This document shows positions 37,371 through 44,788 of a stretch of DNA of 64,000 nucleotides, in pieces. The notes under the pieces were generated by a model, which worked only from the letters and a program-made list of their open reading frames with translations, was not told where the DNA came from and ran no database searches. Position 1 is the stretch's first letter. Each line of letters opens with the position of its first letter. The translations under genes were made by a program, and so were the position numbers. Origin of the DNA: Flavobacterium denitrificans DSM 15936 (GTDB lineage: Bacteria; Bacteroidota; Bacteroidia; Flavobacteriales; Flavobacteriaceae); the NCBI RefSeq assembly GCF_000425445.1, contig NZ_KE384377.1:248001-312000 (forward strand), written 5' to 3'.

Positions 37371-38025
37371 ATTTTATTGCTTTTGTCATTTCTTCAATAA
37401 TCGATTTTTTTCCAATCGTTTTTGTGATGATGTCTTTTTCTAAACTCCATCCTCTTGCGGGCGAATATTCACGTCCATACCAAATAATTTGAAGGTGTAA
37501 ATCATTCCATAATGCTCTCGGGAATAATCGTTTAGCGTCTTTTTCAGTCTGTGCAACATTTTTTCCGTTCGAAAGATTCCAGCGGTACATCAATCTGTGA
37601 ATGTGTGTATCCACGGGAAAAGCAGGAACACCAAAAGCCTGAGACATAACAACACTCGCCGTTTTGTGTCCAACAGCAGGCAAAGCTTCAAGCGCTTCAA
37701 AACTCTGAGGTACTTCGCCATTATGTTTTTCGATCAAAATTTCAGATAAGCCATGAATTCCTTTTGATTTCATTGGTGAAAGTCCACACGGACGAATAAT
37801 TTCCTTGATTTCTTCAATAGACATTTTTACCATATCAAATGGATTGTCGGCTTTTGCAAACAACAAAGGCGTAATTTGGTTCACTCGCACATCAGTACAT
37901 TGCGCTGAAAGCAATACGGCAATTAATAAAGTATAAGGATCTTTGTGGTCTAGCGGGACAGGTATAGTAGGGTAAAGTTCTTTTAAGGTGTCGATAACAA
38001 ATTGTACGCGAGCTTCTTTATTCAT
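37369..38025 (-). CDS. nth: Endonuclease III, without the C-terminal iron-sulfur motif
   Basis: This 218-residue base-excision-repair glycosylase/AP lyase acts on oxidised pyrimidines. The helix-hairpin-helix LPAVGHKTASVV carries catalytic Lys121 and FPVDTHIHR carries catalytic Asp139; SAQCTDVRVNQ is the usual N-terminal motif. Escherichia coli Nth ends with four cysteines binding [4Fe-4S], but the protein here has only Cys43 and Cys80 and the corresponding region (GREYSPARGWSLEKD) has none. The cluster is therefore absent, while the catalytic residues are intact. Monocistronic. Confidence 0.92.
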   Translation of the reverse strand: MNKEARVQFVIDTLKELYPTIPVPLDHKDPYTLLIAVLLSAQCTDVRVNQITPLLFAKADNPFDMVKMSIEEIKEIIRPCGLSPMKSKGIHGLSEILIEKHNGEVPQSFEALEALPAVGHKTASVVMSQAFGVPAFPVDTHIHRLMYRWNLSNGKNVAQTEKDAKRLFPRALWNDLHLQIIWYGREYSPARGWSLEKDIITKTIGKKSIIEEMTKAIK

Positions 38026-38054
38026 TTCCGTATTTTTAATGTTGTAAAAATAAT

Positions 38055-38096
38055 GAATTATAAGTTATGAGTTAGAAGTTGCAAGTTATAAGTTAT
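38055..38096. repeat. Tandem heptamer array, [AG]AGTTAT family
   Basis: Six imperfect 7-bp units (GAATTAT, AAGTTAT, GAGTTAG, AAGTTGC, AAGTTAT, AAGTTAT) lie in the divergent gap between nth and bcp. The same heptamer family occurs at 44371-44405. Confidence 0.7.
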
Positions 38097-38145
38097 CTTT
38101 GTGTATAATCTAAAATCAACAATCTGAAATCTGAAATAAAAAGAT

Positions 38146-38598
38146 ATGACAACATTAAAAGCAGGCGATAAAGCGCCAAACTTTACAGGGATAGACCAAG
38201 ACGGAAAAACACATAAACTGGCAGATTACGCCGGAAAAAAATTAGTAGTTTTCTTTTATCCAAAAGCAAGCACGCCGGGCTGTACAGCTGAAGCGTGTGA
38301 TTTAAGAGATAATTTTCATCGTTTTCAAGCCAATAATTATGAGCTTCTTGGAGTAAGCGCTGACAGTCAAAAAGCGCAAGTAAAATTCAAAGAAAAATAC
38401 GAATTGCCATTTCCTTTATTGGCTGATGAAGACAAATCAGTAATCAATGCTTTTGGGGTTTGGGGGCCAAAGAAATTCATGGGTAGAGAATACGACGGAA
38501 TTCATAGAACTACTTTCGTAATCAACAAAAACGGAATTATCGATGAGGTAATCGAAAAAGTAAAAACAAAAGAACACGCAGAGCAGATTTTGAAATAG
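38146..38598 (+). CDS. bcp: Thiol peroxidase (bacterioferritin comigratory protein)
   Basis: The 150-residue peroxiredoxin reduces hydrogen peroxide and organic peroxides using thioredoxin. The peroxidatic Cys46 sits in STPGCTAEAC, and Cys51, five residues on, is the resolving Cys of the atypical 2-Cys BCP class. Full length; start fits the family. It is divergent from nth, so DNA repair and peroxide defence genes are neighbours. Confidence 0.95.
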   Translation: MTTLKAGDKAPNFTGIDQDGKTHKLADYAGKKLVVFFYPKASTPGCTAEACDLRDNFHRFQANNYELLGVSADSQKAQVKFKEKYELPFPLLADEDKSVINAFGVWGPKKFMGREYDGIHRTTFVINKNGIIDEVIEKVKTKEHAEQILK

Positions 38599-38605
38599 TT
38601 TTTTT

Positions 38606-38850
38606 GTTTCAGGTTTCAAGTTTCAAGTTTCAAGTTTCAGGTTTCAGGTTGTCTTCTGGGACGTGAATTTTACCGCTAAGATTTTTTATGGTTTGCACAG
38701 CAATACGTAAAGTTCGCAAAGCTATATATTGATAGAGCTTTGCGAACTTTGTGTTTTTAACCTCCTAGATCAAAAAAACTTAGCGTGCTTTGCGTTAAAA
38801 AAAAAAAACATTCAGCAAGAACCTGAAACTTGACACTTGAAACCTGAAGC
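38606..38850. repeat. Facing heptamer arrays around a hairpin
   Basis: Six tandem GTTTCA[AG] units run at 38606-38647. The inverse (four TTGAAAC-like units) lies at 38823-38850. Between them a perfect 15-bp stem (38709-38723 with 38736-38750) ends near a T-run and may serve as the bcp terminator. Together they form a nested inverted structure between two convergent genes. Confidence 0.8.
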
Positions 38851-38851
38851 A

Positions 38852-38880
38852 AAAAAAGTCCCAATAAAGGGACTTTTTTA
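38852..38880 (-). terminator. Terminator of the conserved 486-residue protein gene
   Basis: AAAAAGTCCC pairs with GGGACTTTTT around a 6-bp AATAAA loop, with A/T tracts on both sides. It lies 3 bp from the stop of the gene on the minus strand. Confidence 0.9.
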
Positions 38881-38882
38881 TA

Positions 38883-40343
38883 TTATGAATTTTGTTCTAA
38901 TTCTTTCTGCGGATGATATCCAAAAAGATGATGTTCTTTTATGATTTCGGCAACTCCAGAAGGAAGCATTGGTTCCCATCCAGATTTTCCTTGGCCAATC
39001 ATTTTCAATACTTGTCGAGAGAAGATGTTCAGGATATTTGGATCGTAATCTTTAATGTCAACCACTTTTCCATTGAATTTAAAGAATTTGTACAATTCTT
39101 TCATTCTAGGATGAACTTTTAAGTTGTCTGAAGTAATAATTTCGCCATTATCGCCTAACATTGGGTATAAGAATACTTTCATGTCTCGGTAGAATAATTT
39201 TCCGAAAGCCTCTAAGATTCCACCACTTAAATGACGGTAGTATTTCTCGTCAAAAATATCAACAAGGTTGTTTACCCCCATCGCTAATCCCATTCTCGCT
39301 TTAGTATAATTAGAGAAATATTCTACTACCTTATAATATTCCTGGAAATTTGAAATCATTACAGTCTGACCTAGCGAACAAAGCAATTCGGCTCTATCCA
39401 TAAAATCACGTTCATCAATTTCACCATCTGAACGCAAGTTTGAAAGTGTAATTTCAAAAACGGTTAAAGTATTGTCTTTGTCTACTTTGCTTTCATTTAG
39501 AAACATCTTTAATGATTTCTCATACATGTCAAGATTTACATTCGTCACAGGACGGAAACTTCCTCTAAACGCAAGAAGGTTTTTCTTGTATAAAACTGCT
39601 GCAGGCAAAACGTTTTTCCCTTCTGGGTTAAACATTACCGCATCTGTCATTCCGTTTTTAACTAATTGCAAACTCATTAAACGGTTGTCAACATCAGCAA
39701 AACGAGGACCTGAGAAGTTTATGGTATCAATTTCAAGCTGATCTTTATCTAAGTGATCGTATAAATAACGAAGTAAACGTTTTGGGTCATTGTATTTGTA
39801 AAATGCACCGTAAATTAAGTTTACACCTAAAATTCCAAGAGTTTCTTGTTGTAAACGGGCATCGGTTTCTTTAAAACGAATGTGAAGTATAATTTCGTTG
39901 TATGCTTCGTCTGGCTCAATTTGATAGCGGATTCCTACCCAGCCGTGGCCTTTAAATTGCTTGGCAAAATCTATCGTTGCTACAGTATTGGCGTAGCTGA
40001 AAAAAAGTTTGTTTGGGTGTTTTTCTCTGCTCAAACGTTCTTCGATCAATTCGCCTTCAAACGTAAGCATTTTTTTTAGACGGTTTTCTGTAACATAACG
40101 GCCGTCAGCTTCAGTACCATAAACGGCGTCACTAAAATCTTTGTCATAGGCAGACATCGCTTTTGCAATTGTTCCCGATGAACCTCCGGATCTGAAAAAA
40201 TGCCTAACTGTCTCTTGTCCAGCACCAATTTCGGCAAATGTTCCGTAAATATTCTCGTTTAAGTTAATGCGTAACGCTTTGTCTTTTATAGAAGGAATCT
40301 GTTCGATGACCTTGTCACCTTTGAGTTTTATTTCTGTACCCAT
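38883..40343 (-). CDS. Conserved protein of unknown function
   Basis: This 486-residue soluble protein has no signal peptide or membrane helix. It begins with GDKVIEQIPSIKDKAL and has an early glycine-rich stretch (FRSGGSSGTIAKAMSAYDKDFSD). I recall close homologues throughout flavobacteria under conflicting automatic names (some as TonB receptors or nicotinate-nucleotide enzymes), none of which fits this sequence: there is no barrel or nucleotidyltransferase motif. The role is unknown. It is divergent from an MBL-fold hydrolase, with -7 elements for both directions in the 90-bp gap. Confidence 0.75.
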   Translation of the reverse strand: MGTEIKLKGDKVIEQIPSIKDKALRINLNENIYGTFAEIGAGQETVRHFFRSGGSSGTIAKAMSAYDKDFSDAVYGTEADGRYVTENRLKKMLTFEGELIEERLSREKHPNKLFFSYANTVATIDFAKQFKGHGWVGIRYQIEPDEAYNEIILHIRFKETDARLQQETLGILGVNLIYGAFYKYNDPKRLLRYLYDHLDKDQLEIDTINFSGPRFADVDNRLMSLQLVKNGMTDAVMFNPEGKNVLPAAVLYKKNLLAFRGSFRPVTNVNLDMYEKSLKMFLNESKVDKDNTLTVFEITLSNLRSDGEIDERDFMDRAELLCSLGQTVMISNFQEYYKVVEYFSNYTKARMGLAMGVNNLVDIFDEKYYRHLSGGILEAFGKLFYRDMKVFLYPMLGDNGEIITSDNLKVHPRMKELYKFFKFNGKVVDIKDYDPNILNIFSRQVLKMIGQGKSGWEPMLPSGVAEIIKEHHLFGYHPQKELEQNS

Positions 40344-40365
40344 TTTATTTTAAATAGATTTGTTA

Positions 40366-40373
40366 CAAAGTTA
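40366..40373 (-). promoter_or_regulatory. -7 element for the 486-residue protein gene
   Basis: On the minus strand TAACTTTG is an exact TAnnTTTG match, 22 bp before the ATG. A TTTC lies 18 bp further upstream in place of TTTG. Confidence 0.45.
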
Positions 40374-40407
40374 GTAAATTAGGCTTCTAATGAAAGAGAA
40401 ATAATCC

Positions 40408-40415
40408 TATTTTTG
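40408..40415 (+). promoter_or_regulatory. -7 element for the MBL hydrolase gene
   Basis: TATTTTTG matches TAnnTTTG exactly, 18 bp before the TTG start at 40434. This implies a very short leader. Confidence 0.45.
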
Positions 40416-40433
40416 TAAAAAAATTAAGTTCAA

Positions 40434-41198
40434 TTGAAGGTCTATTTTTTAGGTACTGGTACTTCTCAAGGTATCCCGATTATTGGGGTTGATCATCCCG
40501 TTTGCAAAAGCACTGATGCTAAGGATAAAAGGCTCCGAGTATCCATTTGGATCTCGTGGGACGAGCATTCCTATGTAGTAGATTGTGGGCCTGATTTCAG
40601 ACAACAAATGCTTTCCTGTGGATGCCGAAAACTCGATGCGATCTTATTTACACATGAACATGCAGATCATACAGCGGGTCTGGATGATATTCGTCCGTTT
40701 AATTTTAGGCAAGGTGAGATTCCTGTTTATGCGCATCAGCGTGTGATTGAAAATCTACGTCGCCGTTTTGAGTATGTTTTTGAAACAGTAAACAAATATC
40801 CAGGAGCACCGAGTGTTAAAACAATCGAAGTTGTAAATAATAAGCCTTTTGCCGTGGGTGATAAATTGGCAATTCCCATTAATGTGATGCATGGTGATTT
40901 ACAGGTTTTTGGTTATCGAATTGACGATTTTGCTTATTTGACGGATGTCAAAACAATTGAAGACGTTGAAATCGAGAAGCTTAAAGACTTAAAAGTTTTG
41001 GTTGTAAATGCATTGCGCGTTGAGCCTCACGATACACACTTTAATTTACAGGAAGCACTTGATTTTATTAATCTTGTAAAACCTGAAAAAGCTTATTTAA
41101 CACATATTAGCCATGTTTTGGGTTTTCATGAAGAAGTGCAAAAAACACTTCCTGAAAATGTTTTTTTGGCTTATGATAATTTAGAAATTACAATTTAA
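40434..41198 (+). CDS. MBL-fold metallo-hydrolase (PhnP-like)
   Basis: The 254-residue enzyme has the metallo-beta-lactamase signature THEHADH, with further metal ligands in MHGD and a C-terminal THISH. The start MKVYFLGTGTSQGIP and a Cys-containing segment (HPVCKS, DCGPDFR, CGCRK) resemble the PhnP/phosphodiesterase-like branch rather than beta-lactamases. The start is TTG, since the conserved first strand begins at the next codon. The substrate is probably a cyclic phosphodiester, but this is not certain. A membrane-protein gene follows 12 bp later. Confidence 0.85.
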   Translation: MKVYFLGTGTSQGIPIIGVDHPVCKSTDAKDKRLRVSIWISWDEHSYVVDCGPDFRQQMLSCGCRKLDAILFTHEHADHTAGLDDIRPFNFRQGEIPVYAHQRVIENLRRRFEYVFETVNKYPGAPSVKTIEVVNNKPFAVGDKLAIPINVMHGDLQVFGYRIDDFAYLTDVKTIEDVEIEKLKDLKVLVVNALRVEPHDTHFNLQEALDFINLVKPEKAYLTHISHVLGFHEEVQKTLPENVFLAYDNLEITI

Positions 41199-41210
41199 TT
41201 ATACCACAAA

Positions 41211-41714
41211 ATGAAAAAATCCTTAATGCTTTATCTATTTCTTTTGGCAATATTAATGAACGTTTTTACTTATGCGTTTTATAGTGGTGAAGTAAAATTT
41301 GAAAGAGAGAGATATGATAAAACAACTAAGAAACTAAGAGACAGTATCAATCTAGTAACTGGAAAATTAGCTGAAGCTGATTATTTCTCGTTAGAGCATA
41401 ATGAAAATGCTCATAATTATTTTGACAACAGCGCTTCTGGCGGAAAAGTGATTTTATACGAAAAATTGATTCCTGTTGTAACAGAGAAATTATTGGACTT
41501 AAATGCAAATCCAAAAGGGAACCCTTATACTGGCCAAGATATGATTGATGGAAAGAAATTTATCATCAATAAAATTAAAATTTTAAACCACAGATGGATT
41601 ATTGCAGACTACAGCAATGGTGAATTATGGGGGGAAGTCTTGTTAAAATATTTTGTAGATAACGATGATAATATTACATTTGAAGTAAATCAAAGTTGGT
41701 TATATCAAAAATAG
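41211..41714 (+). CDS. Membrane-anchored protein of unknown function
   Basis: This 167-residue protein has a hydrophobic N-terminal anchor (about 5-23), a charged coiled-coil-like segment (FERERYDKTTKKLRDSI) and a soluble domain with several Tyr and Trp residues (HRWIIADYSNGELWGE). Homologues seem limited to flavobacteria. It lies 12 bp after the MBL hydrolase gene in the same transcript, and its stop codon is inside the following terminator. Confidence 0.7.
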   Translation: MKKSLMLYLFLLAILMNVFTYAFYSGEVKFERERYDKTTKKLRDSINLVTGKLAEADYFSLEHNENAHNYFDNSASGGKVILYEKLIPVVTEKLLDLNANPKGNPYTGQDMIDGKKFIINKIKILNHRWIIADYSNGELWGEVLLKYFVDNDDNITFEVNQSWLYQK

Positions 41715-41737
41715 GGTTTTTTAATCCTATTTTTTTT
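41707..41737 (+). terminator. Terminator overlapping a stop codon
   Basis: AAAATAGG (41708-41715) pairs with CCTATTTT (41726-41733) and runs into T. The stem includes the TAG stop at 41712-41714. Confidence 0.75.
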
Positions 41738-41761
41738 GCTCAATTTTAAAATTATAGGATT

Positions 41762-42193
41762 ATGAAAAAGATGATTTTGTTTGCAATTATTGTTACTGTA
41801 TTTTCTTGCGCGAAAAAAGTGTCGCCAGAAAAGACAGATGCTCCAAAAACCGAAAAAGAGCCTAAAAAGGAAACTGTAGTTGGTGCTGATGCTGATACGC
41901 ACGGTTGTAAAGCTTCGGCTGGATATACTTGGTCCGAACTTAAAAAAGCATGCATCCGAGTTTTTGAAGGAACAAAACTATCACATTACGATGACGGAAA
42001 AGAATACACCACTGCGTCATACGTAATTTTTGACGGAAATAAGGCCGAGCTTTTTTTAGATACTCAAAAAGAATCCATTATTTTAGAAAGAAAATCAAAG
42101 GGAGATTCTTGGGTAAATGGAGATTGGCAATTAATTCCGTGGAAAGGTTATGTTTTGAAAAAAGGAGGGAAGATTCTTTATACGGGACAATAA
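41762..42193 (+). CDS. Small lipoprotein of unknown function
   Basis: The 143-residue lipoprotein has an early lipobox (FSCAKK), a Lys/Glu-rich linker and a domain with two Cys in DADTHGCKASAGYTW...KKAC. This Cys-containing signature recurs in small exported Bacteroidota proteins. The rest is a compact beta-rich stretch ending KKGGKILYTGQ. No function is known. It is convergent with the cysteine-hydrolase gene, separated by an inverted repeat. Confidence 0.75.
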   Translation: MKKMILFAIIVTVFSCAKKVSPEKTDAPKTEKEPKKETVVGADADTHGCKASAGYTWSELKKACIRVFEGTKLSHYDDGKEYTTASYVIFDGNKAELFLDTQKESIILERKSKGDSWVNGDWQLIPWKGYVLKKGGKILYTGQ

Positions 42194-42204
42194 AATTTTA
42201 GTTT

Positions 42205-42283
42205 TCAGTCGCAGTCACAGTTTTCAGTCTTGAATTGCGAAAAACTTTGTCTAAGTTTGTATGTGACTGAGAACTGCGACTGA
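42205..42283. repeat. Inverted repeat TCAGTCGCAGT
   Basis: TCAGTCGCAGT (42205-42215) returns inverted at 42273-42283, with extra partial copies of TTTTCAGTC between them. A related AACTGCGACTG word occurs near 63890. It lies between convergent genes. Confidence 0.65.
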
Positions 42284-42286
42284 GAC

Positions 42287-42856
42287 TTAAATATTCTCTT
42301 TAATGAAATCAGAAGTTACGACTTGAGCAAATTCTTCGTTTAAGCTTGCCAAAGCGGTTTGATGAATTATTTCTGCAGAGAATTCTTCGCCATTTATTCC
42401 TTTTTTATTGAAAGTTGCTGTTGCATCAGAAACTAAATATACGTTATAACCAAAATTTCCAGCCATTCTAGTTGTTGTAGAAACGCAGTGATCTGTAGTC
42501 AAGCCAACAATGACAAGATTTGTGATTTTAGCATCATCTAAAAGCTCTTTTAAATTTGTTCCTATAAAAGCGCTGTTTACATTTTTTTTAATGATTGTTT
42601 CATCTTTCAATGGTTTTACAACATCTTGAAAAGCATTTCCTGGATTTATTTCATTTAAAATTGAGTTCGGATTTGAAGAACAATGCTGAACGTGAAAAAT
42701 AGGCAGTTTTTTTGATCTCCAAATTTTCAAAAGCTCGCCAGCTTTTTCTTCTGCCGTAACATTATTTCGGTCTCCGCCCCAGTACGCAACATCGTGAAAA
42801 CCTTTTTGAATATCAATTAAAATTAATGCTGGATTGTCAAGTTTTGTATTATTCAT
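42287..42856 (-). CDS. Isochorismatase-like cysteine hydrolase
   Basis: This 189-residue enzyme belongs to the nicotinamidase/isochorismatase family. The triad can be seen: Asp in LILIDIQKGF, Lys in a KKNVNSAF segment and Cys in TTDHCVSTT, with the cis-peptide-like VGLTTDHC loop. The substrate is unknown; amides such as nicotinamide or carbamates are handled by relatives. It is 54 bp downstream of the antitoxin gene on the same strand, without an obvious terminator, so read-through is possible. Confidence 0.9.
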   Translation of the reverse strand: MNNTKLDNPALILIDIQKGFHDVAYWGGDRNNVTAEEKAGELLKIWRSKKLPIFHVQHCSSNPNSILNEINPGNAFQDVVKPLKDETIIKKNVNSAFIGTNLKELLDDAKITNLVIVGLTTDHCVSTTTRMAGNFGYNVYLVSDATATFNKKGINGEEFSAEIIHQTALASLNEEFAQVVTSDFIKENI

Positions 42857-42910
42857 ATTATTGCGATAGTTTGTAAAGTTGTTATGAGTTTTGAACTTAG
42901 AATTATTTAT

Positions 42911-43216
42911 TTAAGCGGATTGATAGTCTGTTAATTCTATTTGAAATTTAACTTTGGCTTTTAGTGCTGTAAAAACTTTGATGACAGTTTCTAGAGTTAC
43001 ATTTCCAGCATTTTTTTCAAGTTTAGATATCTGTGCTTTTTGAACACCAATTAGTTTTCCTAATTCTTCCTGAGTTAAATTACGTTCTTTACGAGTTTGT
43101 TTAATCGCATTTCCAATTGAATCCATTTGTAAATCATATTCAAATTGATCTCTGTTTGGAGTTCCAATTTTGCCAACAATTTCATCAGTTACTTGATCTA
43201 AAGTGTATGTTTTCAT
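42911..43216 (-). CDS. HigA-type antitoxin with XRE helix-turn-helix
   Basis: The 101-residue protein has an XRE helix-turn-helix at about 38-92 (LTQEELGKLIGVQKAQISKLEK). Its N-terminal tail (LDQVTDEIVGKIGTPNRDQFE) probably binds the toxin. It overlaps the toxin gene by 4 bp (43213-43216) and follows it, the toxin-first order of HigBA modules. Such antitoxins repress their own promoter through the helix-turn-helix. Confidence 0.88.
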   Translation of the reverse strand: MKTYTLDQVTDEIVGKIGTPNRDQFEYDLQMDSIGNAIKQTRKERNLTQEELGKLIGVQKAQISKLEKNAGNVTLETVIKVFTALKAKVKFQIELTDYQSA

Positions 43217-43566
43217 ATTTTTAAAATTGAATCTTTATCTTTAAAATATTCTAATCTTAGTTTTTGTGCTTTTGTTATTTCTTTTTCTGGAACTTTACTT
43301 TGTTTTTTTGTAAAACCGTTTGTAGAAATTACTAGAGTATTTTGTGCATTCGTTTTATCCCAAAATGCCAATAACTGATAGTGATTTCCTTGATATAAAG
43401 TTCGAAACTCCCAAATTTCATTATTTAATTTTTTAAAAAGTTCAGGATCATTTTTTGTTTGTGATCTTCGAATATTATAAATTATTTTTTCTGAATGTTT
43501 TGGTTTTAATTCTTTTAGAAAATCAAAAACTTCCTTTAGAAAGATTACATCAAATTTTTTGTCCAT
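43213..43566 (-). CDS. HigB-type toxin (RelE/Gp49 superfamily)
   Basis: The 117-residue protein belongs to the phage-derived Gp49-like/HigB group of ribosome-dependent mRNA interferases. Typical features are the helical start VIFLKEVFDFLKELKP, the NNEIWEFRTLYQGNHYQLLAFW core with Arg, and NGFTKKQSKVPEKEI with basic residues that contact RNA. It precedes its antitoxin with a 4-bp overlap. A perfect hairpin lies 17 bp upstream. Whether it is an active toxin cannot be told from sequence. Confidence 0.88.
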   Translation of the reverse strand: MDKKFDVIFLKEVFDFLKELKPKHSEKIIYNIRRSQTKNDPELFKKLNNEIWEFRTLYQGNHYQLLAFWDKTNAQNTLVISTNGFTKKQSKVPEKEITKAQKLRLEYFKDKDSILKI

Positions 43567-43582
43567 TCTAAATATATTACAA

Positions 43583-43629
43583 AAATACCCAAAAGTTTCT
43601 TTTAAAGGAAACTTTTGGGTATTTAATTA
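43583..43629. terminator. Perfect 17-bp hairpin upstream of the toxin-antitoxin pair
   Basis: AAATACCCAAAAGTTTC (43583-43599) pairs perfectly with 43608-43624. On the minus strand a T-run follows, so it can terminate the esterase transcript. It also occupies the toxin promoter region and could be an operator for the antitoxin. Confidence 0.65.
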
Positions 43630-43719
43630 TTTTTTTCAATAAACCTAATTTGGTTTATGAGACTAAAATACAATATTTTCATTTTGGAATTACAATAAAA
43701 TGTAATTTTTTTCTTTCTT

Positions 43720-44364
43720 TTATGAAATTAGCCAATTCTTAAAATCAAAGAAATTCTGTGGTGAAACGCCATGACCAACGGGATATTCTTTATAAGTCGC
43801 GGGAATATTTAGTTTTTCTAAAATTGCCGGAGTTTTTCTTGCCCATTCAATTGGAATGACTTGATCTACAGTTCCGTGTGAAGCGAATATTTTTAAGTTC
43901 TTAAAATCGTTATTTTCAAAACCTTCTTTTATAATTTCTTCGTTGAAATACCCGCTCATAGCAACTACTCGCTGAATTTTTTCTGGATAAGAAAGGGCAG
44001 TAGCATAACTTAAAATAGATCCTTGGCTAAATCCGATTAAAGTTACATTGTTGGTATCAATTGGGTAATTGGCAATTAATTCATCAATAAACGTAGCAAT
44101 TGCATCGCGAGAAGTTTTTGCTTGTTCGTTATCTGAAAATTTGTTTTGGTCAGCATCAAAATTGATGGCATACCAAGCGTAAGCTCCGTATTGCAAATCG
44201 TAAGGTGCTCTTGCGGAAATGATATAGTAATTATCTGGAAGTTCAGATGCAAAAGAGAATAAATCTTCTTCATTGCTTCCGTATCCATGCAATAAAAGCA
44301 ATAATGGGTTTTTGTCTAAAATTACTTTTGGTTCTCTTATTTTATATTCTAAAGATAGATTCAT
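43720..44364 (-). CDS. Alpha/beta hydrolase, phospholipase/carboxylesterase family
   Basis: The 214-residue cytosolic hydrolase shows LLLLHGYGSNEED (oxyanion region), nucleophile Ser in GFSQGS, and candidate catalytic Asp in TVDQVIP and His in VGHGVS near the C-terminus. This is the layout of short carboxylesterases and acyl-protein-thioesterase-like enzymes. Its natural substrate is unknown. It is the last gene of a minus-strand run from 48034. Confidence 0.9.
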   Translation of the reverse strand: MNLSLEYKIREPKVILDKNPLLLLLHGYGSNEEDLFSFASELPDNYYIISARAPYDLQYGAYAWYAINFDADQNKFSDNEQAKTSRDAIATFIDELIANYPIDTNNVTLIGFSQGSILSYATALSYPEKIQRVVAMSGYFNEEIIKEGFENNDFKNLKIFASHGTVDQVIPIEWARKTPAILEKLNIPATYKEYPVGHGVSPQNFFDFKNWLIS

Positions 44365-44370
44365 TTTTGG

Positions 44371-44405
44371 GAGTTATGAGTTTTGAGTTATAAGTTATGA
44401 GTTTC
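44371..44405. repeat. Tandem heptamer array, GAGTTAT family
   Basis: Five 7-bp units (GAGTTAT, GAGTTTT, GAGTTAT, AAGTTAT, GAGTTTC) lie 6 bp before the esterase start codon on the minus strand. Family shared with 38055-38096. Confidence 0.75.
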
Positions 44406-44457
44406 GTTCATAGCTTAAACTTTTAAAAGTTGTTGGAATTTAAATATTGAAATTTTT

Positions 44458-44784
44458 CTAGCCGATAGATTTGAACCATTTTTGGAATAAATTCCCAACT
44501 AACGGAATTGGTCTCATTTGCCCTTGAATAGCATTGAAAATACCAAAAGTCCAAAGAATTGAAATACAAATCCACATTGGGAAAGTGATAAAAAAACTAT
44601 CGAAATTGCTGATGATAGCTCCAAAAGAAATAAAAGTCAGTGATAAACCTAAGGCCTGACGAATATGAAAAGAAGCAAAACTGTTTTTATTTTCAGAATT
44701 CATGCTCATGGCGATCAAAACACCAATAATTAGAATATAGCTTGTTATTGCAATTGATTTTCCTTCTTCGACTGTATTGTTCAT
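44458..44784 (-). CDS. Small four-helix membrane protein (DUF4870/Tic20-like)
   Basis: The 108-residue protein has three to four hydrophobic helices, with ASFHIRQALGLSL between the first two. That FH.RQALGL motif is characteristic of DUF4870/Tic20-like small membrane proteins. Function unknown. The start is 4 bp after the stop of the dihydroorotase-like gene, indicating translational coupling. Confidence 0.75.
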   Translation of the reverse strand: MNNTVEEGKSIAITSYILIIGVLIAMSMNSENKNSFASFHIRQALGLSLTFISFGAIISNFDSFFITFPMWICISILWTFGIFNAIQGQMRPIPLVGNLFQKWFKSIG

Positions 44785-44788
44785 TTTA

